A stretch of DNA of 64,000 nucleotides from Calliopum simillimum (GCA_951812925.1 OX638368.1:151948492-152012491); one strand, 5' to 3'. Positions 10,976 through 23,383 are shown, numbered from the stretch's first letter. The notes: generated by a model from the letters alone, not told the origin. Translations and numbers: made by a program.

Positions 10976-11150
10976 ATCTGTGCAAAGACGGCAAAAGTTG
11001 CTATCTAGCACTTTGTGAAAATGAGTTATATAGTCCAGAGTATTGTTCTCGGATTTTATGATTTTTTCATATCAATTAAAAATTTAAATTTGAACTCCAG
11101 AAAAATAACGAAACCTGGCGATAGCAGATTTTGCCATCTCTGCACAGATA
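10976..11150. mobile_element. Hairpin MITE, about 175 bp
   Basis: Ends CTGTGCAAAGACGGCAAAAG and, reversed, CTGTGCAGAGATGGCAAAAT, each followed by TGCTATC. About 30 bp of pairing on both sides. It sits at the edge of a TATACCC repeat copy and probably interrupted it. Confidence 0.7.
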
Positions 11151-11310
11151 TATTCTTGATCAGTGTCACCTCCTGAGTCGATAAAGCCATTTCCGTCGGT
11201 CCGTGGAAATCATTTTAATATTTTTTGCAAGCAAGATATTGTGATGAAATTTTGTACTTTGCGTCTGTTGTAAAACTGAGCTCGCCTACCGCCCGTAAAA
11301 AAAAACATTT
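11151..11310 (-). repeat. Dispersed TATACCC repeat, copy 2
   Basis: Minus strand shows ACGGAAATGGCTTTATCGAC, TCAGGAGGTGACACTGATCA and AGAATATA, as in the copies at 27830 and 56840. The TATACCC end itself is lost. Confidence 0.75.
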
Positions 11311-13018
11311 TAAACGCAATTTAATGAGCATTACTAAAGGCAACGCAACTTAAATACACATAAATATTTAAAATACTCAAAAAATTCTCTGAGCATAGTT
11401 TACTTGAGTATGTAAAATATGAGAACCGAAAACTGAGCTGAGATTCTTATATATAAGACCCCAAGTAGCAAGAAAGTGGATGTTGCCAGGATCTGCAGTG
11501 TTTAATTTTTTTTATTTTTCAACCCCCGCGCAGTCCTGCCATGATTTAGCAGGTTCATTAACTACATCCAGAATGGATCTGCAATTTTTCATTCGATCAT
11601 GATTCCCAAGATCTCGAAAATAAAATTTTTATATTAACAACAATTTTTAACAAAACTGTCCAAACAGGCAGATTTCATATTCGAGTGCTTGGTGTATCCT
11701 TACAAAACATTATATTGTATTCAATTTCAATTCAATTAAACAAAAACAAATAAATCAAAAAAAATTGGAAAATAAAAAGTAAAACAAAGAAAAGAAAAAA
11801 AAGTTAAAGAGAAAAAAAAGGGAAACAAAAAAAGAAAAAAAAAAACAAAGCAAATTAAAATCAAGGTAATTAAAAAAATTTGTGAAATTTGTATATTAAA
11901 CAAATTTTTGTTGTTTTCCATATATTCTTTTTCTTCTTCTTTTTTAAAAATTTTACTCAAATATTAAAAAAAACATGTTACTTAAAACAAAATTTGGTAT
12001 TCGAATGCTTAGTGCAGCCTTAGAAAAAATCATTGTGTAAGCGCTTCTAAGTATCCATGAGAACAAGCGCTCTGAAAGTGCTTTCCGAAGAAGTGCTAAA
12101 TAATTTTGACATTGGATAGTGCTCTAAAGGTGATAATTTCACAAACCAAAACTTTTAACAATGTTATGTACACTGAAATTAAATGTACCAAAGAAACGTT
12201 TAATATAAAAATATGATTATACATGAAAATATATTTAAACTTGACTCGAAGGACCATAATAAAATATCCACACAACTCATATGCATAACATCAATATCGA
12301 CAAAAATTGCAAGCATGTGAAATTATTATGTCATTTCCATATGTCATGATGCAATTTAAAAAAAAAAGCGTTACTCTTGAAGTCAGAACACGTTTCTTGC
12401 AAGAAAACGACACGATAAAACATGAATATTGCTGTTAAAAAGAAACAGCACATTCGGCGACAGATAACTTTAGCCTTAACATACAAACAGACATAAAATG
12501 TACGTACATACATATGTTTGTGAACTAAACGAAGACGATATTATCACAGCAGTTATTCGCTTCAACTTAAAGAGTTAAACCATGACAAAATACCACCTTG
12601 ATGGCAAGAAACTTATGGTCTGTCTACCCGTGGTGAGAGCATGCGACTATCGAGATATTGCAATTAAAAACCATTAGTCGCCGACGACAAGTAAGCGCCC
12701 ATCCACTTCACTGCCATATCGCATGCGATATTGTAAAAATGTAAAAATGAAGAGAAAAAAAAACCATCTGTTTTCTGCGTATTTAAATTGGAAAAAAGTA
12801 TGAATTTCAATATGCTACAGTTGATAAAACTGCAATATAATATATAGCACAATAGTGTTGACCAAACAGCGTCGAATTTCAAATTAATTGCCAGGTAGTG
12901 GCAGCTTAAAGTCAAACAACAAGAACACGTGTAGTTGGAGACGCGACGCTGTAAATGCACATTGAACTGGCGACATCATTAATGCAAATTTTAAAATTTT
13001 TTACCTCTTTTTTTTGTA
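11311..13018. other. Non-coding AT-rich stretch
   Basis: No supported gene. An imperfect direct repeat (ATTCGAGTGCTTGGTG near 11680 and ATTCGAATGCTTAGTG near 12000) spans a purine-rich run 11750-11860. 12690-12740 has a short inverted GCATGCGA motif. Confidence 0.5.
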
Positions 13019-13428
13019 GGGTAAGATGGGGTAGATTCGTACAGTTTTGACTTATTGGCTAGAAAAAAAAAACCAAACTAGTAAGTAGTATGCTGCCACG
13101 ATATTGGGCTTCTAAAGTACTGTACGCTTAAGTTAATATAATATCCATATCAATAATTTTAATTTAATACGTTCATTCACTAAATATAGAACAGAGTTGT
13201 CATTTATCATCAGATCTTGGTCTACATGAAATCAAAATTTTTGTTATAGAAAATGTAGTTAACAAAAATAATAAAACTCAAACTTTTTAAGTTGTTCAGT
13301 CCAAAAATGTTAACGGAGTTAAAGCAAGATTCTAAAAATCATAAAATTTGAACGTCTATAGTTTCCAAAAAAAAAAAAAAAAAAACACTAGTTATGTGCC
13401 TCTTGTAACATACTACCCCACTTTACCC
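13019..13428. mobile_element. TIR element, about 410 bp
   Basis: GGGTAAGATGGGGTAG at the left mirrors CTACCCCACTTTACCC at the right (one mismatch). TA dinucleotides lie close outside both ends, but the duplication is not certain because the right side has extra C residues. Interior is AT-rich and non-coding. Confidence 0.6.
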
Positions 13429-13823
13429 CCCTATTATTAATTCTTTTCTTGACATTTCCTTTAAAGATACTTATGTGTGTGTGTGGGCTAAAACACAACA
13501 AAATCGCACATGTAGGCGTTTTTAATTTGCGATTTTTATTAAATTGTTGCTAAAATGCACCTTGGAATGCATTGACTTCTATGTTCAACTTTAATCGTGA
13601 CTTTTGACACGATTTATTTTAGTTCGATTTTATACTAATAATAATGATGTAATATTTGCATCATTTGGATATATTTTGTGCCAAAAAAGAAAAGTAGAGA
13701 ATTAGAATTCTTCAATTAGTTAAGGGTTAAAAATTTATTCAAACCATTTTTAGCAACATATGTAATTTAAGTAAAAAAATGTTATTAATTACTTATAAAA
13801 TGTAAAAAACGTAAAAAACACTT

Positions 13824-14044
13824 ATAGCCTTATCATGTATGACGAACGAATCGTTTTACTGATTTTCAACTGCTTATATCCTCCAAGTTAAAAGATGATT
13901 TGAAGTTTATGCTTAGAAACTTTATTCTTTGAACTAAAATGAACGCTTAGGTTATAGTAAGTTCTTAATAAAAAGTTTTAATAAGTTGATATTAATGAGT
14001 GAAAATCAGTCACTTTATTCGTTCGTCATACATGATAAGGCTAT
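13824..14044. mobile_element. Hairpin MITE, 221 bp
   Basis: ATAGCCTTATCATGTATGAC plus GAACGAAT at the left pair with ATTCGTTCGTCATACATGAT plus AAGGCTAT at the right; pairing continues to GATTTTC/GAAAATC. Arms about 45 bp, interior 135 bp. No coding capacity. Confidence 0.8.
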
Positions 14045-16060
14045 TAAGCTATCAAAACTTAATGTACCAAATGAGATAAGTATATATCATTGTGTTTTAT
14101 TTTGCAACGAGCGTTGTTAAATCACTCACAAAAGTAGTTGAAGCCCATTTAGCAGCGCGCGTTGTTAAAACTGCTACAAACGAGCCATGTTCAAAATTTA
14201 GGTCTCCACTTGGTTAAAATAACCACGTCCCTGCTGTGAAGTTGTTTTTTGTAAAAAAATTTTTAGACTTTCATTGTTTCCAGTGAGTAAATTTGATTAT
14301 TTCACTTTAAAGACATCGTGTTTTTAAATAAATCATTAATTATATGAAGTCAGTGAATACCATTTATAGATTATGAGCACAAATTAGTTCATTAACCACA
14401 AGAGTTTTTGATAAAAAGAACCATTTATTTCACCAACACCATTTATTTATCCTGATGAGATATTTATCTAAAAGTGAATCAGAATAAAGGTTAATTGTTT
14501 CCTTTAATGAATGACATAAAATTAATTGTTTTGTTTTATGTTTTTTGAGTTTTATTTAAAAAAGAATGATTGATGGTCCATATTTCCCTCTCTTACCCTA
14601 CTTATTTTAAGCAATGGGGTCCCAAATGTAAAAATGTGATTTAAGGAAAAAAAATTTTGCAACACCACAATATGTCAATGAATAAAAATTAAATTTTCGT
14701 ATCTGCTTGAGATTTCGATAACTTTTTTTGAGTAATTAAGGGTTCCAAATCTGGCATACGTTTTTATCTATCTAGTGAGTGAAATTGATGTACCTCAAAG
14801 TCTGTTAAAATCAATTTCTGCATTCTTGACTATTAGGAAGTTGAGCGCAAAGAACCTTGAAATTTTTTTTTACTCAAATAATACATTCCCCTGACTACCC
14901 CTTCCGTATTGCCCAATGTGTTCATGTTTAATTTTTTTAGAATTTTTTGGAGAATATTTAAAAAAAAATCTTGAAGTCAGCTTTTATAAAATTTTTTCTT
15001 TGCTTAAATATTGAAGTATAAATGTTTCTAATAGTAATGACTTTAAATATCTTGTAGTAATTTTTGAAAATGCAGCTTTTTGAAAATTAAGTGTCAAATC
15101 TGCCGCAGTTTTGCCTAATATGTATGTACTTGTGTACCAATTTTTAAAAGTGCTCATGGCTCTTTATTTAATTTCACACTTTATTATCAGCCAATAAAAC
15201 CACAGTAAAAACATTAGCATTAACAGCAACATTAAAAAATAAGAGCACCATTCTCAGAAAAACTCATTTCAAACATAAAATTCCGGCATTGATTTAACGA
15301 CATCTTTTTAGTTGGCTGTTTTCTGTGACTTTTTTCGTTTTTGTTCATTATCGAACGAATATTGAAATTTCATGCAAAAGAGTGATAAATTTTAACATCC
15401 GCCACGCTGACAACAGCGCTTATGGACTCCATTACCCAATTCCTCTCAGTACTCCCTACTCCCTTGTCTAAAACCAGTTGCATCGTTGCATTGTGGCATT
15501 GCGGTGGTTGCAAAAAAATTTAACATCTGTGCCAGTGCAGGCACACAAGAGCATTTGTATCTTTTATCAGTGTGATATTTTTTGTGGCTTTTGCTTCTGA
15601 AGAAAAACCAAAATCAAGTTTGTTTCGTTGACTGTTTGGCTCTACTTAATTTGTGTGTTACTTTTGCGGGAATTTCCGTAGTTTTACTATTTGGGAGTAA
15701 ATTTTGTACTTACACGCAGCTGGGGGTATTTCAATGAAATACACTGAAAAAATAATTCTTATTTTAAATGTACAAATTCTCATTTCTAAAAAACATATCT
15801 GACGACACTTTTTGGCAGTAACAATCAATTTCAGTCAAAACTATGTTAAGCTATGCATTAGAACTGATCAATTTTTTCGACACTTAGCTTTTTGGACCGA
15901 CTTTGTTGATTTTCGAACTCTATGTGAATTTTGGAGCCAGCAAAAAATCCTTTGAAGTTTTGAATTTTTACTTAGATGGCGAGATTGGTATTAAAAATTT
16001 GTAAACGTTTTGTTGTTGCTATGCATAGTACTGGTTAATTTATTGAGTTAGAGCTTTTTT
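14045..16060. other. Non-coding AT-rich stretch
   Basis: I see no gene and no strong repeat. Two related CG-containing phrases (GCAACGAGCGTTGTTAAA near 14104 and CAGCGCGCGTTGTTAAAA near 14153) lie 50 bp apart. Confidence 0.5.
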
Positions 16061-16760
16061 CAGGTATAGAAGGTCTGATAACACTTTTGAGTTCTGGAGT
16101 TCTAATAAAAAGCAAAGTTCTGATTAGAGTTTTAGATAGCGCTCGAAGAGTTCTACAGAAAGTCCTCGAATCACTTTTTCAAAATATCTGTTTTTTTTTT
16201 TCATGTTAATCGCTTAATAAGGTTCTATGGGTCGTTCAGGAAAAAAAAAATTTATCGTAGAGGAGTTTTGAGTAGCGCTTGAAAAGTTCTAAAGAAAAAC
16301 CTAGAAACTTTTTTCCAAAATAATCGTGCTTTTCATTTTAATCGTAAAATCTGGAATAATAAATTTTATCTGAGAGGTGTTTTAATTGGAGTTCTGGGTC
16401 GCACAGAAAAGTTCTATAGAAAATACTAGCAACAATTCACCAAAATATATGTTCTTTTCATTCAGAATTCAATCAGAAAAAAAATGCTTTTTTTTTGTAA
16501 ATATCCGAAAAACAATATTTTTCGATTAAAATGAAAAGTACGAATATTTTGGAAAAATGTTGCAAACATTTTCGTTAATACTTTTTGAGCGCTACTCAGA
16601 ACTCCAATCAGAACTTCTCTGCCATAAATTTGTTTTTTCCTGAGTATCTAATGGAACCCTATTTAGCGATTAACATGAAAAGAACAAATATTTTGAAAAA
16701 CAGGATTTTCTGTAGAACTATTTAAGCGCTATCCAGAACTCTAATCAGAACTTTTTAAAA
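16060..16760. repeat. Minisatellite-like units (about 120 bp) with internal inversion
   Basis: Units contain TTCTGATTAGAGTT or variants, TAGCGCT, GAAAAGTTCTA, CAAAATAT, TTTTCAT and TTAATCG. Three lie on the + strand (about 16110, 16265, 16385), then the order turns to the reverse complement (about 16500-16757: TGAGCGCTACTCAGAACTCC, TTAGCGATTAACATGAAAAG, AAGCGCTATCCAGAACTC). The two halves form a long imperfect palindrome centred near 16490. Confidence 0.75.
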
Positions 16761-17538
16761 ATTTATTCAATAATTTTTTTTTTTTTTTTCATTTATTTAT
16801 TTAATGATTTAATTAAATCGAAACCCATAAAAAAATAGAAAGAACTTCAAAACTCTTTCTTGTGAACTCAAAAATGTTACCAGAAAAAAATTCTTAAAAC
16901 AAGACGCATTTTCTTCTGAACTAGTTAGTTTCTGAAAACATTTCGTAATCATAATCCATTTGACTTGACCATCTCGGATTTTACTAAAATTAATTTTCCG
17001 ATTTTTTTTTTTTGTGGATTTTAGGGGTGGCGGAAAAAATGGCGTACCAAAGTTTTTGCTTACATGAAAGATACTCTCTTTTCTTTTGGCTCCTCATATT
17101 TTAATTGAACATGCACTTCGGGCGTTAAAGTCCTATAAATTTTTATATGAATTATCTCAACAACAGTGCATCGACAATGAAGCATCATCTAAAATCACTA
17201 TAAAATCACCACTGGTTAGGAAAATTGTATTATGGCCATCATTTTCTTGCGATGAAGTTTAAAGATTGAATTCCAAAATTGGTTGTTGTATTAGAAATCA
17301 TTGATACTCCGCGTGTGGGTACTCAAATAAGGCCCAAACTCAACAAACGTTCTTCGTGCATTAAGCACTTCGAACGGTTCCCTGTCTTTGGGAAAAAACT
17401 GACTAGTGGCTATAGTCCCCTTTAGATGATAGTAGAATAGTAAATTTTTAATGTTATAAAACTATTTTTTTGCCAAAAGTCTGAACAGAAATAAAGAGCT
17501 CAAACACATCAGCACAAGAAACTCAATATATGTTTGCC

Positions 17539-17795
17539 TAGTGATGAGCAAACCAAGACCATAGCAGTTTTGGTGTTTGACATTGAATCTTGGTCTTGGA
17601 CGTTAAGTCTTGGTCTTGAAAAAAATTTTAAAGATTGTTGAGTATTCAACACCATATTTTTTCAAAGCAGTTTGATTTGAGAGATTATTTTATGCTTGAA
17701 AGGGGCGTTACCAAGACTGAAAAGCAATCTTGGTCTTGATGATCATTTTTGCCTCAAAAAATTACTAAAACCATGACAGATTTTGCTCATTTTTT
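17539..17795. mobile_element. hAT-like MITE, approximate
   Basis: Left end TAGTGATGAGCAAACCAAG, right side mirrored only weakly (ATGAGCAAAATCTGTCATGG on the minus strand). Interior contains repeated TCTTGGTCTTG phrases. The same terminus appears on the minus strand at 27751-27780. The TAGTGATGRGCAAA start is typical of insect hAT ends. Confidence 0.5.
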
Positions 17796-17939
17796 AAATT
17801 TAAATAAAAAAATGTTCAGTGTATGGCAAATATCTTTAAATCTGCTCGTCGTACATCGTGTGTCTATTGAGTTTGAGCCAATTTCTTGAAATATTTAATT
17901 TTGTTTTTGTTTTTTTATTTTGATATTTATTGCTCTCTC

Positions 17940-18120
17940 GAGCTTTGAGTTCATTTTTATATTGGTGGCGATGACTACGCTGACTGCTGTTGTGACAAGT
18001 GGGTACAGTGAGCGGCGTGACAACGGCGGCGGCTCCAACAAAGGTGGAGGTGTTTAACTGGTGCTCGCACTCCCGCGCGCGCCTCTCACGAGACCGCAAC
18101 CGCTTACTTAAAAACCTTTT
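17940..18120. other. GC-richer island, possible regulatory sequence or exon
   Basis: About 170 bp clearly richer in G, C and CpG than its surroundings (GGCGTGACAACGGCGGCGG, CACTCCCGCGCGCGCC). Both strands are open over part of it, so coding strand cannot be decided. It lies about 280 bp before another GC-richer block at 18400-18676. No recognised domain. Confidence 0.35.
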
Positions 18121-18224
18121 GAATTTGTTGTTGTTGATTTTGTTGCTGTTTTATTTGCCAAAGCATTTTTTTCTTTTTCTTGTACTCACACAGTTTTGTT
18201 GAATTAAATTCTTAGTAATACGGA

Positions 18225-18231
18225 TGAGTCA
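18225..18231 (+). promoter_or_regulatory. AP-1-type site TGAGTCA
   Basis: In the extended palindrome GGATGAGTCATCC. Fos/Jun dimers bind this 7-mer. Matches elsewhere in the window occur about as often as chance predicts, so function is only possible. Confidence 0.2.
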
Positions 18232-18381
18232 TCCAAAAATTGTTATCGTTTACATTGAAATTGTTGTTGTTTGGTAGTAAGTCGCTGCCAACGTCTACAC
18301 AATACTTCTAGGCGGCAGCAGCAGCAGCTAGTTTCATTCACAAAAATTCTTTAATATTATTGTTGTTGTAATTTAAGCTGT

Positions 18382-18676
18382 TTGTTGTACCTGGTATTTG
18401 TTGCCAATATTTGCATTACGTGTCGTGTCATATGTTGCTTTTATAGGTGTTGGTACGTACCCCTGCTTTTTGCGTTGCAACATTTGGTTTGTGCGAGTGG
18501 CACTTTGGATCGAGTTGCTCCATCATGTCGATGTTGCGTTAATGAAGAAAGAGTTTCCTTGGAAATTCCATTGTGGCACCTTTACGCGCAATGTTGCGGT
18601 TACACAACCGAGTTATGCGAGTTTGGAAATAACGCGTATGAAATATTTCGTTATCAATTTATGAATTTTCGAAAGT
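18382..18676 (+). other. Possible unrecognised exon ending at a GTAAGT donor
   Basis: Two + frames are open: 18382-18678 (98 codons, Cys-rich, e.g. CRCCVNEERVSLEIPLWHLY) and 18398-18664 (88 codons). Base composition is less AT-rich than the surrounding intron. A GAAA|GTAAGT donor (GT at 18675-18676) closes the block. I do not recognise the peptide; no domain visible. It may be a non-coding alternative first exon of the same locus, or chance. Confidence 0.25.
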
Positions 18677-18827
18677 AAGTAAATGGGATTTCTTGTAAAA
18701 TTTTCACTGGAATTGTATCAGGGGTATTGATTTTTTGCAATTTTATTTTCTCGTTTTTTTAATATTTAGCAAAGTTCTTTATATCCTGAACATTAGACCG
18801 GTTCGATTTTGTATAAAGCAAAAAAAA

Positions 18828-19032
18828 TCATCCCGAAACCGACTCAAAAGTTAGGAGGACTCTTAAAAACAATATCTGCATCATTTTTTTTTTTTTTTTT
18901 TTTTCATTCCGATAAAAACCAATGGAGCACTTTTGATTCTACTCTTCTCTTCTATTTCTCAGAATAAAAAAAAAAATGTGGCAGAGATCGTTTTTAAGAA
19001 TTCTTCTTAATTTTTAGTCGGTTTCGGGATGA
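18828..19032. mobile_element. Foldback family B, short copy
   Basis: TCATCCCGAAACCGACT at the left pairs with AGTCGGTTTCGGGATGA at the right. CTTAAAAACAATATCTGC pairs with GCAGAGATCGTTTTTAAG. A long T run occupies the centre. Related to 23384-24112. Confidence 0.75.
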
Positions 19033-19270
19033 ATCTAAATTTCGACCCTATCTACTGAACATAGTAAACAACCCACATCAGTTTAAGAGAAATGGAATTA
19101 TGCTAAATTTTTCGTTACATACATAGTTCTGGGTAGTATTACTTCCAGAAATTGAAATGTAGGGCCCTGCATTATTGCTTAAAGATTCTAGTTTTAAATA
19201 CTGAAAAATCTTTTCTTACAAAATCGATATTGCGAATACAAAAAAAAAGCAAAACCTAACTTTATGCATT

Positions 19271-19773
19271 ATCCCAACGGGAAGAAATGAAGCTGCTTCC
19301 AAAAAGGGCGCAATAGAAGCACATCTCTGGTAGCATACAAAATATTTTCAGATTCATTTTTTTTTTATTGCTTATAAAAGTTAATCGGGGTTATCGCGAA
19401 TCAAGATTCCCGGGGAATTTTCTTAAACAGCAATAGAGAACGCACGGCAGACCGAGAAAATTCCTCGGGAATCTTGATTCACGATAATCCCCAATAAATC
19501 TTCCAAAACTTACAGCAAAAAAAAAATAGTTTTTTTGAAATGGAACTTAAAATTTTGAAAAACTTCTACGGAAACGTATTTCATGCTTCCAAATGTGTGC
19601 TTCTACGGAAGCGTATTTGAAGCGTATTTCATGTGCTTCTGAAGATGTGCATCTCCGCTAGGACATGCTGTGTTAAAAAAGATAAGCAGTGAGAACAGCA
19701 CTGGAAGCAGCTTCTTGCTTCCCTAGAAGCGCAACTAAAGTCGTTTCAATGCGCTTCCGTTTCCCGTTGGGAT
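19271..19773. mobile_element. TIR element, 503 bp, with GAAGC-rich ends
   Basis: ATCCCAACGGGAA at 19271 mirrors TTCCCGTTGGGAT ending at 19773. Subterminal parts on both sides are rich in GAAGC/GCTTC. A second hairpin (19387-19492) is nested within. No clear target duplication and no ORF. Confidence 0.7.
19387..19492. repeat. Nested 106-bp hairpin
   Basis: GGGGTTATCGCGAATCAAG with ATTCCCGGGGAATTTTCT pairs with AGAAAATTCCTCGGGAAT and CTTGATTCACGATAATCCCC. Arms of about 38 bp with two mismatches. Either a MITE inserted in the 19271-19773 element or part of it. Confidence 0.75.
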
Positions 19774-19956
19774 GTTACATAACTTATGATCTAAAATAAA
19801 CGATAATCATACGTCATGTTATCCAAAATATTTATATTTACATAAAATTTAAAAAAAACGGTGGTTAATATATTTAACACAGGTTTTCAGTTGAAATACA
19901 CAAATTTTACAAAACAGCAGCGTTGCCTGAGTATATGGGCATTTTAAAATATATTA

Positions 19957-20245
19957 CACAGGCCCACAAAAAAAAAAGTACAATGCGCGAAAGATCAGAC
20001 CACCTGAACTTTATGTTTTCGGGGTCGCTGAATCCGAATATGGTGCCAAAATAGCGAAGTTGGCTCGCGTTTTTTCAGAAATCAACAATAATGCTGAAAA
20101 TTAGAGATTTTTCCTGGTTTCTGAAAAAACGCGAACCAACTTCGCTATTTTGGCACCATATTCGGATTCAGCGACCCCGAAAACATTAAGTTCCGGTGGT
20201 CTGATCTTTCGCGCAGGGTACTTTTTTTTTTTTTGTGGGCCTGTG
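19957..20245. mobile_element. TTA-flanked foldback family C, copy 1
   Basis: Starts CACAGGCCCACAAAA and ends with its reverse complement TTTTGTGGGCCTGTG. TTA flanks both sides (19954-19956, 20246-20248). Arms of about 130 bp are nearly perfect and contain GCGCGAAAGATCAGACCACC, TTTTCGGGGTCGCTGAATCC and GCGTTTTTTCAGAAA. Total 289 bp; whole unit folds on itself. No transposase. Confidence 0.9.
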
Positions 20246-20411
20246 TTATTATATGGGTTTTTTAATCCACTGTACATGAAAAAAACAAAAATAATGCATT
20301 CTTGTGTTAAATCGATGAATTTAACTATATGATCCTTGCATCTGAGGTGTATTATGTGTTCAGTAAACTTATGCAAGATATTGCGACCAATATTTTTGTA
20401 GAAAATTTTAA

Positions 20412-21549
20412 CCCTCTAAAACCCTTACATGTGGGTCATTTTGACCCCCACATGTATGTCAAAATGAATTTTTTGGATTTTCTCATGTGTTTTACAAAAA
20501 GTTTCAAATTATCGAACAGTTTATTACAAAAAAACGAAAAGCATAGGCAAAACCGCATTTTAGTAATTTATCAATGAATTGTATACAACTTTAGCATTTT
20601 TTCATCGATTTTCTTAAGTGTATGATACAAAAAATCAAAATATTATAAAAAAGTTGTTTTTTCTTGTATAAATTTGAAGTTGATTTTGATTTTTTCTTAA
20701 TTTTTTGGAAAAAAAAAAATGTTTTTTTTAGAAATCAATGTATTTTGCCGAAACTAACAAACCAACCAAAAAGTGAAATGAGTATTGTTTGTAGGTAACT
20801 TAATTACCTTTTACATGACATATAATACGTTTTAACACATAAATTGGTTCTGGAGATATTTGTATTTAAGTGGAACTATCTTTTTTTTTTGGTCCAAAAA
20901 CCGAAAATGACCGATATCTCAAAAACGACACAAAAGAAAAATCAGCAGCCTATTTTACATATAAAATGAATAATGGCATTCAATGGGAATTTTGGCTGTA
21001 AACTAGTGTAATTGGTGCTTAGGTTGATTTTGAGAAATTTTTCGTTTTCAAGATAATTCCAAAAAACCAAGGGGTTCCCACGGAACAAAAACAGAAGTGG
21101 TTTTTGCAGCCAACAATTCAAATGCCGATTTCTGGGAACCTGAAGCAATATTTCAATTTGACTAATTTTAGAATGTTTTGCATTGATGTTTCTTAAAAAT
21201 GGTTTTGATTTTTAAAGCCGTATATCATCGCCCATTTTCCCAGTGAATATTATTTGTACAGGCGCTGTGTACACATATATCAAATCCCATTCATGTGCGT
21301 TAAATATTTTCAGCGATATGATGACGTGATTTTTGTGGGGGTGTGGCACCGCCCCTTTCCTTGTGCACATTATTTGTTTTGGTGCTTTTGACATATGTAT
21401 CAAATCTCATACATGTACGTTAAATAGAGATATTATGATTTAATTTTTTGGTTCAGGGTTTACTTTTTGCTGGAAATACCCATGTAGAATTTTCCTAGAT
21501 TGAAAAAATATCACAGGGCAAAATGACCTTGTATCAGGGCAGTTGAGGG
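20412..21549. mobile_element. piggyBac-like non-autonomous element
   Basis: Left end is TTAA followed by CCCTCTAAAACCC and, shortly after, GGGTCATTTTGACCCCC. Right end, read on the minus strand, is CCCTCAACTGCCCTG followed by AAGGTCATTTTGCCC; its flank is TTAT instead of TTAA. TTAA targets and CCCT... ends with a TCATTTTGACCC subterminal motif are usual for piggyBac relatives in insects. 1138 bp, no transposase frame. Two degenerate 140-bp units with GTGTGGCACCGCC lie near 21220-21430. Confidence 0.55.
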
Positions 21550-23383
21550 TTATTAAGGGAATTGGCCCATTGGCTCTAGATTTTGAGATATTTGAGGCTA
21601 AAAACACGATTAATGGTATTTTGGATATTTTTGAGGTTAGATGAAGGCCGCCCAATTGTTTTTGCCTAACTTCTCATATAGTACGTGTACTAATCATTTC
21701 TTTAAACTCCTGAAAAGTGTCAAACGATGTTTCTTCGAAATGTTGTGGATATTTTAAGATGACATCACGAAATACATCTCCTGTATCATTTAGTCGTTAT
21801 ATGTGTAGTATAATTTTTGAAAAAAGCAACATACGACACCATTCAAGAGTTCACTTTGAAGATAAAAAGTAGCGCTACGTAATAAAGTAGGTAAGAAAAA
21901 TAAAGACAGATTTGTGCAGTTTAGATCTAACCTCAAAAATAGTTAAAATAAAAAATTTTTCGTGTTTTAAGCCCCATATATGTACATCACAATCTGGAGC
22001 TGATGGGCGAAGTCTGACCTCGAATTTGGATTCTATGCAGAGAGTTGCTTTGGAATTGACTAACAATTATCCTGCAACAATCACAAACCCGTTATTTGTT
22101 GGCCTGTGTAATAGAACTCACGATTCACGTGAATTCGTACTACACGTGAGTACGTGATATCAAGAACAGGAGTACGAAATCACGTCCCTACAAATCATTT
22201 GAATTTGAGGTTCGCACAAGTACGTGAATCTGGCAAAGTTCGTGCATTTGATACAAACTTCGTACCTTGTACAATTCGTACCCCGTATCATACATACTTG
22301 CGGCAACTTTTTAACGATAAACCGATAAAAAAAGCTTAACTCATCATATCTCGCAAAATACACAAGCTATTTCGATTAAATTCGATAGGTAAGTGTCCCA
22401 CATGAATAGCAGAAGCTGGCCAAAAAGTGGACGTACCCAAGCAATGCCACGCCTGCTTTTAAACGATTCAAACAACTGGCTCTTTGTCACAGTGTGTACA
22501 CAGTATAATATTTTCCATTAAAAGTTTAAAATTGATTTTATAAAAATAACAACGACTTCAGTTTTCAATGAAATTCAATTGTCATAATTTGCCTCTTAAA
22601 CCATTTTCTCTGCTGCTCACTATACTGAAAAGAAAGTTCCTTTTTTTCTCTCTTTTGCATATTTATTTTCTACAATTTAAAAAATAAAACCAAACCGTTC
22701 AAATTTCATACGCCAACGCGATAGTGTCGCATTACATTTTTCCAAGAAATTCAGAATCACCAAGCAGTAGGGTACGAAATCCCCACGACGACAAACCTTT
22801 AGCTCACGCCAAAACTTTCAATGTATTACCAAAAATCCATTAGAAACCGCAAAAAACAAAAAAAAAAAAAACACCGGCAAAACTATAAAACGCATGGCCA
22901 ATTACCCACGAGCTGCTACCAACAACAACAAATGCTATGGCTTAAATGTAATTTTTTTTTTTGGCAACTTTTTAATTTTAATGCGAAGCGTGAGTGTATT
23001 GTGCAAAAAGGAAAAAAAAAATACGTTGAACCAACATAGCAATGGGTGTATTTGGTCAAAGCATAATTTAATTTTTAAAGTTAGTTTTCTGATGCACTTA
23101 TGTTTATATAATATATAAGGATCTTAGCTTTCTTATAAATGAATCTAAGCAAAAAGAAAATCAAACAAACCCTTTGTTTGATATGCTTAAAGATCAATGC
23201 TTACCATATCTATTACCACGTGAGTATTGTGATATAGACTTGGAAGAAACGGTGTCAAACACCCAATGACGACACTAATGGTCGACTACTAAGTACACTA
23301 GAATGAAGGCAAAATAGCCAACACAAGCCAAATTAGGACTAGCGTTCCATAAACTGGTTGGATCTGTTTGAAGCAGAAAAAAA
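21550..23383. other. Non-coding stretch with ACGTG-rich patch
   Basis: No supported gene. 22100-22280 holds many ACGTG/CGTAC words (see findings). 22850-23030 is A-rich low complexity. The rest shows nothing recognisable. Confidence 0.5.
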
